Assembly (NCBI GenBank): GCA_023935145.1
Contig: CM043697.1
Location: 55,810,001 to 55,874,000, forward strand
Source: Bretschneidera sinensis
Taxonomy: Eukaryota; Streptophyta; Magnoliopsida; Brassicales; Akaniaceae
Direction of reading: 5' to 3'
DNA: 64,000 nt
Part shown: one piece after another, positions 56,853 to 64,000 of the stretch
Layout: every line of letters begins with the position of its first letter
Numbering within the stretch: position 1 is the first letter of the stretch
Notes under the pieces: generated by a model
What the model was told of the DNA's origin: nothing
Seen by the model: the letters and a program-made list of their open reading frames with translations, nothing else
The model's database searches: none
Translations under genes and position numbers: made by a program

Positions 56853-59190
56853 TGATTACGCCCAAAACATACGCGGTTGTTGTAGCACAGCTTTGGAGTG
56901 TCGATTCCACAGGGAAACAAGTTAACTACAAAGGAAGGTGCAAACTTTAATCTAAAACGATAAATCCAAATGAGTAAGAGAATCTGAAATTGATAGTGAA
57001 ACAATTATGTAAAGTAGAATGTGAAATATAATAAGGGGAATAACAAGGATCCAGGAATCCTCCCTAGGTTTATTGCCCTAATTCTAACTTGATTCAGTAG
57101 TTTTTATCTCGATTGCAAGTTTCACATCCCAAACAGGCAATCGACAAATATTCAATTAAAGCGCATGTATAAACCCTAATGTAATTGATATGAATTATTC
57201 TTTACTTTTAAACACACATGACCTAACTTATAAATTATCAAAAGACGATGATATATCTAAATGACAATACCGTAGCAATGGACAAATCTATAAAAGAAGT
57301 GTCGATTCCACAGGGAAACAAGTTAACTACAAAGGAAGGTGTAAACTTTAATCTAAAACGATAAATCCAAATGAGTAAGAGAATCTGAAATTGATAGTGA
57401 AACAATTATGTAAAGTAGAATGTGAAATATAATAAGGGGAATAACAAGGATCCAGGAATCCTCCCTAGGTTTATTGCTCTAATTCTAACTTGATTCAGTA
57501 GTTTTTATCTCGATTGCAAGTTTCACATCCCAAACAGGCAATCGACAAATATTCAATTAAAGCGCATGTATAAACCCTAATGTAATTGATATGAATTATT
57601 CTTTACTTTTAAACACACATGACCTAACTTATAAATTATCAAAAGACGATGATATATCTAAATGACAATACCGTAGCAATGGACAAATCTATAAAAGAAG
57701 TGTCGATTCTACAGGGAAACAAGTTAACTACAAAGGAAGGTGTAAACTTTAATCTAAAACGATAAATCCAAATGAGTAAGAGAATCTGAAATTGATAGTG
57801 AAACAATTATGTAAAGTAGAATGTGAAATATAATAAGGGGAATAACAAGGATCCAGGAATACTCCCTAGGTTTATTGCCCTAATTCTAACTTGATTCAAT
57901 AGTTTTTATCTCGATTGCAAGTTTCACATCCCAAACAGGCAATCGACAAATATTCAATTAAAGCGCATGTATAAACCCTAATGTAATTGATATGAATTAT
58001 TCTTTACTTTTAAACACACATGACCTAACTTATAAATTATCAAAAGACGATGATATATCTAAATGAAAATACCGTAGCAATGGACAAATCTATAAAAGAT
58101 ATCTATCGGACTCAATCACACCCAAACAAATACACATAAGAAGAGCATGACTAGACTTATATGGAAAAGAATCATGCAATCACCGGACTAATAAGAAATC
58201 TACTAATTAGATTAAAAAGTAAATCATAACAATGTTTGAACACTAAAGCTCTATTATAACTAAATCAAGTAAGGGAAATAGAAACAACTACACCTAGGGA
58301 TTTATCCCTTCGCCTTGCTTGGAGATTAGTTAGCCATAAGGGAGAGTGTGGCAGCCTCCCTTGAGTTTTCCAGGTTTTTGAATGCCTAATTACAAACCCT
58401 AAGTGGTCTATTTATAGTGTACAAGGCCTAAGGGTGTTTTAGGGTTTGAACAAATCATTAAAGACCTAATTAGGGTCTAACTCGGAGAACAGGGTCTGTA
58501 CACGCGCTGCACCTTGGCTTAGTCGCGCTGCACCTTGGCTTTTGTCAAGTTTCTTGTGTGTGCGGTGGGGTGCGCCTCAGCTTCTCCAGGGTGCGCCTCA
58601 GCCCTTCAAGGTGCACCTCAGTTGATCCAAGGTGCACATCAGCCTGATGGCTCTTTAAACTTATTTTGGTCTTCTTTCTGAAGGGTGTGCCTCAGCTTCT
58701 CCAGGGTGTACCTTGACCTAATGCTGTTCTGGAGGTTTGACCTTTGTCTACTAAAACTGCCATAACTTTCTCTAGAAAAATCATTTTTATGAACCATTAA
58801 ATTCTCCAGAAAATAGACTTCTAGATCTTTCTAAGTATATAAGGGTCATCTCCTGGTTTTTCCTGCATCAATGCAGTTTGATTTGCAAAGATGATTGATC
58901 TGTATGGCAATTATGGCAATTGAGTGAAAATTTCTTTCTTGGTTTCTCTTCATCTTGGCTCTTTCACGACCATTCTCTAACTCGAGTATTCATTGAAGCT
59001 TCGTGTTTAAAATAATGATAGCTTTTCCATCTCTTTTAACTCAAGATACCTGAAAATGCACCGAAATAAGTTAATGCTCCAAGAATACCACTTTAGAGTT
59101 GTTAACGAATAAAAATGCAATTAAAACCTAAATCAACCCTAAAGTGCTAACAAATAAGTATGATTAAGATGCATTTTATGGCTCTCATCA
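56853..59190 (-). repeat. 5' LTR of copy 3 (2338 bp) with internal triplication
   Basis: It has the same ends as 50996-52531 but is exactly 802 bp longer, which equals two extra 401-bp units (see 56897-58099). It also carries the AGGTGCACCTCAG minisatellite (58500-58725). Confidence 0.93.
56897..58099. repeat. Three tandem 401-bp units inside one LTR
   Basis: Units 56897-57297, 57298-57698 and 57699-58099 each begin AGTGTCGATTC. They are nearly identical by eye. The partner LTR has a single copy (from about 51041). Confidence 0.95.
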
Positions 59191-59384
59191 ATTGTTTATA
59201 TGCATGTGTATAAAATAAAAGAATTGGGAGGGGACTGGTCTAATTGAAAAACCATGACAGCCGGTATATGCTGGAAATAAAGGAAAACCGTGACAGTCAG
59301 TACATGCTGGAAAAAAAGGGAAAAGTCGTGACAGTCGGTATATACTGGAAATAAGTACTGTGACAGCCGATATATGCTGAAAAT

Positions 59385-60364
59385 TGTTGGCATTTTTCTA
59401 AGGTTTAAACATGGTTAAGGTTTAAAAAAGAGAAGGAATAATGAGTTTCAGCATGTTAAAGGAGTGCACACAAGTGTGCGCCTCACTTTGGGTGTGTGTA
59501 CACCTCTCATTTCAGCAAAACAAAGAAGTGCGCACAGCTTTGAAGGGTCCAGCATCAGTTTGTACCGTAGCCCTGCTCCTTCCAGGCCATGGCGCCCAGT
59601 AAGTAAGGATGCTGGAGGAAGGCCAAGGCCGCGGTGCCCCCTACCCAAGGCCGCGGCGCCCAGAAAGTGGTGAAAATGTGTTTTGCCCAAGGCCGCAGCG
59701 CGCCTTGTTGGAGGCCTAGGCGCTAGGCACACTGATGCACACATGATTAAATTGATTCAGTCTTTTGTTAAGTACATAGGTGCAAGTCCAAAATACACAA
59801 CATCACTTAGGATTGATGGAGGGCCATGGTTGATTGGTCATCAAGATCTAAAGGTGGAGAATGACACTCAAGATTGATCAAGAAGTAGATGCACTATATA
59901 AAGGGTCACCTTGCTTCATTCTTAATAAGAATTAATTATGAGATTACAAGAGACACATTGTGACATACAAGAGAGAATTTTGTGAGAGTGGAAAGTCACA
60001 AAACATAAGAGAGACTCAGTGTAGAGAGGCTGGTTGTAAAGAGAGAGTAGCATAGAATTGATAGAGAGCATTGTAATAGTACTTATCATCTTCTTTCTTC
60101 TCTTTTTGGTTTCTTCAAGAACTTGAGCTTCTTGGAGAAGGGTTGCTGTAATTGTAAAAGAACCATTGATTTAGTGCAGAGAGTTTAGAGGAACTAACGG
60201 GGACGTAGGCTATTGCCGAACCTCGATAATAAATCGCTTGTCTTCTTTCTTTCTTTGATTTCTGTTTCTGTTCCTGTTTTCGATTTCTAATCTTTACAAG
60301 TCATTCTAGACTTGAGTGTTTGGAAGATCACCACTTGGGCATCTTGTCAAGGTGATTTCCAATA
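59385..60364 (+). mobile_element. Probable copia-like solo LTR (980 bp)
   Basis: Begins TGTTGGCATT and ends GATTTCCAATA, approximating the TGTTGG...CCAACA ends of copia LTRs. Flanks AAAAT and GAAAT are a 5-bp duplication with one mismatch. The sequence on either side is contiguous in the sister LTR near 43420-43440. It contains a TATA box (CTATATAAAGGG near 59893), GC-rich repeats of AAGGCCGCGGCGCC type (59585-59720) and leader-like GAGAGACTC runs. The open frames here are not genes. Confidence 0.65.
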
Positions 60365-61933
60365 GAAATGAAAGAACCAGGAGGGGGCCGGTCTAAGATA
60401 AAAATATTTCGACATGTGGGAAGACATTCCCTTATAATAATTCATGCATTGCATCTGTTTTACATGTTAATTGTATTACTAAAGTATTGTTGATATTATG
60501 CATTTATTTATAGATAAATGAGTCTCACAGAGAGACAATTATAGTGAGAAAGAAACATAGAAATATGGTATGATAGAAACTATCTAAATGTTAGACTATA
60601 TGCTATTATCCAGTCATATGAGGTATAAATGATTAAATATTAAAGGGTTATTTATACAAATTGAATACTTCTAGTAAATTTAATTCACCGAGCCTGTGAA
60701 GCTCATCCCTCATTGTACAATGATTTCAGGTAGCAAGCAGGACAAATAGTCTCATGGGTTGAGAATCGGATGAAATCATTTTCTGTAAGCTACGTACGTG
60801 TCCACATCCTCAGACAATTGAAAAAATGAAATAAAATTTTTTATTTGTAATTATTCATGCATTTTACGTTGTATATTATGTTTAAGTTAATATCAGATTT
60901 ATGTACCTCCCCTGTTGAAGGTTGAGGATTAAAGTAAAAATTTCAGTTAGTATTATTTTTATTGTCGCATATATGTGTCATGCTGAGATTTTCAAAATGT
61001 GATGACACCGTCTCATGGGTGGCCAACTCGGGATGGGTTGTTACACATACACATCAAACAATTTCATCTATTATCAAATCATAGGTTAATAATTTATTCA
61101 AATATTATCACTATATATTTCATATTTATCTTGATTACTTAAAGTTAGTCTAACTCACCACGTAGCACTTAGAGCTACCCATAGATCACCTCTTTGTCTT
61201 TCCTGCTTCTCTCAGTGATTTCTCCGGGTTGCTGATCGTCAACATCTAACATAATATTTTTGTTAAAAATTTCTAATTTATTCTTCAATTCCTTCATAAT
61301 TCACACCCTTTGAAAATTCTCACATTGAATTCCAGGAAATTTCATGAATGCTAAATTTCAAAAAAATAAACTTCACGTTATTATTTTCTGTTTTTCTTAA
61401 AGCTTCCCATGACTCTCTATAAAATTCTCCCATAAACCCCTTCAGAATTTTACTCTTTCAATCATTCTTTCAGTCATCAAGTGTTTAAAGAAATATAGTA
61501 GTTTAGATTTGAGATTGAAGAAAACCAAACAGGATTTGGTAAAACTAATAAAACAATTCAATATAAATAATAAAATTACATGGCACCATTCACTATTTTC
61601 CACCGTTTAACATTTAAGCTGCTTACCATGCAGCAATGGAAGGTTTTGAAGCAACACATGGAAGGCCAGGTGTTGCAAGCCCTTTTTTTCTTTCCTTTTC
61701 ATCTTCTTATCCTCCACAATTTCTTTTTCTTTTTTACTTTTCCTTTATCCGGACGCAATTTTTTTTTCATTTTCATTTTCATTTTTATTTTTTTTCTTTA
61801 CACCACCACGCATCCATTTTTTTTAAAGAATTGTTTTATAAAAATTAAATCTTTCGCATATATATTATTTTAACTCCATATCATATTTATTAAATTACTT
61901 CTTTACCTTTTCTTTATGAATACGAGTATTACA

Positions 61934-64000
61934 TGCCCTGTGGAGGATGGTTGGGTAGTTTTGAGTTAGAATGCAGAGAAATTTGTAGAACTTTTGAGGA
62001 ATAGTAAGAACAACTAAGCAAAAACAGAAATTTGGAAAGTTATGTGGTAAAAAAATAGAAGAAGTACAAGAAAGAGGAGTGATGTTGTAATAAGAAGGAA
62101 GTTAGACTATTTAAGGGTGAGAGGATCAGATTTTTAGAGAAGAAATCTCTAGAAGGAGAAAGCGAATAAGAGAGAAAGAGGGAAATAATGAAGGGAAGAA
62201 AGGGTGATTTTCTTGAAATCTTAAGTTAAAAGCTTATCTCTCTTCCTTTTTAATAATCAAGTATGTTTATTACTCTACGCTTGAAAGAATTTTAAAGCTT
62301 GATTTGAAGAATTTGCTTAAGAAGAAAGTTGTTTTCAAAGAAAATGATTTTGTGATGGATTTTTAAATTTGATGTGTTTTCATATAAAAAATGCTTTTGG
62401 TAATGTTTAATCTTTGATTTGAAACCCTTGAGAACTTGTATTTGATTTGGATTGGAAGTCCCATGGGAGACAAAAAGTTATTTTGAAAAAAAATGAAGTT
62501 TTTCCTTAAAAAAATTTCGAAATCACGACCAGCCAGTCGACTGTTCAATGAGCACAATTGACTATGGAACTCTCTGGACCTTGGATAGTTGACTATCCAA
62601 TAAATCTCTGGGCAACCTATGGACAGTCGACTGTCCGAGCCCCTGAACCTATTTTCAGCCCCCTTTTCCCAAAATGATCCACTCTTATTAAAATATTTCA
62701 ATCATAGGCTTCTTTCAAGGTGCTATGAGTTTAAAAACATGTTAAAGTTTTGAAAGCTAATATCTTGAAAGGATTTCATTTGTTTTAAACCATGCGAGAA
62801 TAAGGCTTATAAAAGTTTTATACAAAAGGAAGAAGATTTGTGACTTATCCTCTACTTTTGCTTATTTGTATGAGCTTGAGGATTTGCTTAGGTATGTTTC
62901 TTGATTTAATATACTAAGTAATTATATATGTTAGGTTTAATCGGAGAAAAACACCAAATGCTAAGAAGTAATCTAAGGTTGGAGCTTGGTACAACAAATG
63001 TGAGGTTCACCTTCTATAGCATGTTTAAAAGTATGCAATATAATTAACTTATGAAATCATAAATATTAGTATATTGAGATTGATGCGTACATAGAGGTTA
63101 AGGTTTAGTGATAACCTATAATGAAAAACATATGAGAATATAATGAGATTAGCGATTGGAATCATACTCCAAAACTATTTGAAAATAAGTACTTAGTACA
63201 TAACTATATACATAGATGTATATATGATAGCTTGTATAAGTTTCTTGGTATAGCCTTTCTAGTATGAACAATATACTATTTGAGTTGATGACTACTAAAT
63301 TGAAAAGTTATTGAATTATAATCAATAGTGAAAATGAGAAATGTATATATATTTGAAGTGTTATGGCTGTATAAGAATTGAACATAGAGATGGCTTGATG
63401 CCTATATATTAAAAACTAGTGAATGTACACCTTGAATGGAAATGACTAATGTATGGACTTATGTGAAGTAGATAGTTATTTAATTTAATTGATAAATCCT
63501 TCATTTACTAGTATAGTAAATTGTTGTGAGATTGGGTACATGATTATATAATTTATGAATTTAATGATATGAGTAGTTGAATTTAATGAATTATAATCAA
63601 TAGTGAAAATGAGAAATGTATACATATATGAAGTGTTATGATTGTATAAGAATTGAACATAGAGATGGCTTGATGCCTATGTATTAAAAACTGGTGAATG
63701 TACACCTTGAATGGAAATGACTAATGTATTTATGTGAAATAAATAATTATTTAATTCAATTGATGAATCTTTCCTTTACTAGTATAGTAAATTGTTGTGA
63801 GAATGGGTACATGATTATATAAGTTATGAATTTAATGATATGAGTAGTTGATGGATGTTTAATTTGAAGATTTTTTAGATCATGATTTACAGTTATTGCA
63901 TATGATTTAAATGTAAGGACTCCGTCTAGTAAGGGCTAAGGAGGAGATCCTAATTGTTTCCTAGTTATTTAAATGTAAGGACTCCAACTAGTAAGGGGTA
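61934..64000. repeat. LTR-like repeat sequence at the right edge
   Basis: No gene is supported. It contains imperfect repeats of the palindromic GACAGTCGACTGTC motif (62528-62640). A tandem duplication of about 275 bp follows (63314-63588 and 63589-63855), then a repeat of about 61 bp starting TTTAAATGTAAGGACTCC (63907 and 63968) that runs off the window. Such tandem-rich AT sequence is typical of long gypsy LTRs; neither LTR end is visible. Confidence 0.45.

Larger units (their letters stand above)
50996..59190 (-). mobile_element. Gypsy gag-protease element without pol, copy 3 (8195 bp)
   Basis: Minus orientation, flanked by a perfect ATTGT duplication (50991-50995, 59191-59195). The 5' LTR is 59190-56853, followed by an Asp-tRNA-like primer site (TGACGCTGTTGCCGGGGAGA, 56847-56828). 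Next come gag-protease (56658-54355), about 1.8 kb of non-coding DNA with the LAEDVKL-type motif near 54130, a polypurine tract (52546-52532) and the 3' LTR 52531-50996. RT, RNase H and integrase are absent. Confidence 0.93.
49851..61045 (+). mobile_element. Solo LTR of the outer gypsy family, opposite orientation, itself interrupted
   Basis: It starts TGTAATACCC and ends GGGTTGTTACA, with a perfect CATAC duplication on both sides (49846-49850, 61046-61050). Removing the inserts at 50996-59195 and 59385-60369 leaves 2010 bp, matching the outer LTR. No internal region is present, so it is a solo LTR formed by LTR-LTR recombination. Its inverted position inside a sister LTR creates long inverted repeats (for example 49616-49850 with 50700-50990). 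Confidence 0.88.
40396..61933 (-). mobile_element. Outer gypsy (chromovirus-like) element: 5' LTR, gag, protease; 3' part lost
   Basis: Minus orientation. The 5' LTR runs from 61933 (TGTAATACTCG) to 42239 (ends CATTACA) with four insertions inside; without them it is about 2.08 kb. A Met-tRNA-type primer site (TTAGTATCAGAGAATT) follows at about 42220-42235, then gag-protease (42151-40396). RT, RNase H, integrase and the 3' LTR are absent. Family placement rests on the TGTAATAC LTR start and gag/protease style. Confidence 0.75.

Noticed and set aside
56897..58099. A CRISPR-like or satellite array
   Set aside because: Three 401-bp units without spacers, and their length explains exactly the size difference between the two LTRs of one element.
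59448..59744. 98-codon minus-strand and 69-codon plus-strand frames near 59.5 kb
   Set aside because: Both lie in the GC-rich repeat part of a probable copia-like solo LTR.
61580..61873. 97-codon Phe-rich frame
   Set aside because: Produced by T-rich low-complexity sequence in the outer gypsy LTR.

Overview
The window is nuclear DNA from a eudicot plant. It is AT-rich, its genes have GT-AG introns, plant-type LTR retrotransposons with Asp-tRNA-like or Met-tRNA-like primer sites are abundant, and L1-type LINE tails, tRNA-derived SINEs, a hAT element and a Helitron-like element are present. The species cannot be named from this sequence. There are no CRISPR arrays, operons or prokaryotic features.

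Two genes can be reconstructed with confidence. A NIPA-type (DUF803) magnesium transporter lies on the minus strand at 33695-21203, with nine exons totalling 1044 coding bases (347 residues). One intron starts with GC, and one intron is 5.45 kb and full of LINE debris. A small twin-CX9C mitochondrial protein, CMC4, lies on the plus strand at 16572-19576, with two exons encoding 63 residues. A weakly supported minus-strand gene starts head-to-head with CMC4 (exons at 16248-16189 and 15951-15886). Two isolated exon-like pieces (10035-10138 and 3778-3928) belong to genes I cannot identify.

Layout. 1-3695: 3' part of a deleted Ty3/gypsy element (copy 1). 3696-13059: an exon-like piece and decayed, mutually inverted repeats. 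13060-14015: Helitron-like element. 14487-15545: LINE fragment. 15886-33695: the gene-bearing core, with convergent CMC4 and NIPA and transposon-filled introns. 33696-40142: intergenic DNA with a cluster of palindromes, a FAR1/MULE-type transposase relic, a tRNA-like SINE head and a 1569-bp hAT element with an exact 8-bp target duplication. 40396-61933: a deep nest of retroelements. 61934-64000: repeats resembling retrotransposon LTR sequence, including a 275-bp tandem duplication.

The nest is the most informative structure. A minus-strand gypsy element (gag-protease plus 5' LTR) has its LTR split by a 362-bp solo LTR (target duplication ATTAG), by the 6.0-kb gypsy derivative copy 2 (CATAT), and by a solo LTR of its own family in the opposite orientation (CATAC). 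That inner solo LTR is in turn split by an 8.2-kb gag-protease element, copy 3 (ATTGT), and by a probable copia-like solo LTR. Copies 1 and 2 share one deletion junction that removes most of pol, and copy 3 has no pol at all. All three therefore look like non-autonomous elements moved by enzymes made elsewhere. I found no evidence for a new defence, toxin or metabolic system; the novelty here is in transposon structure.
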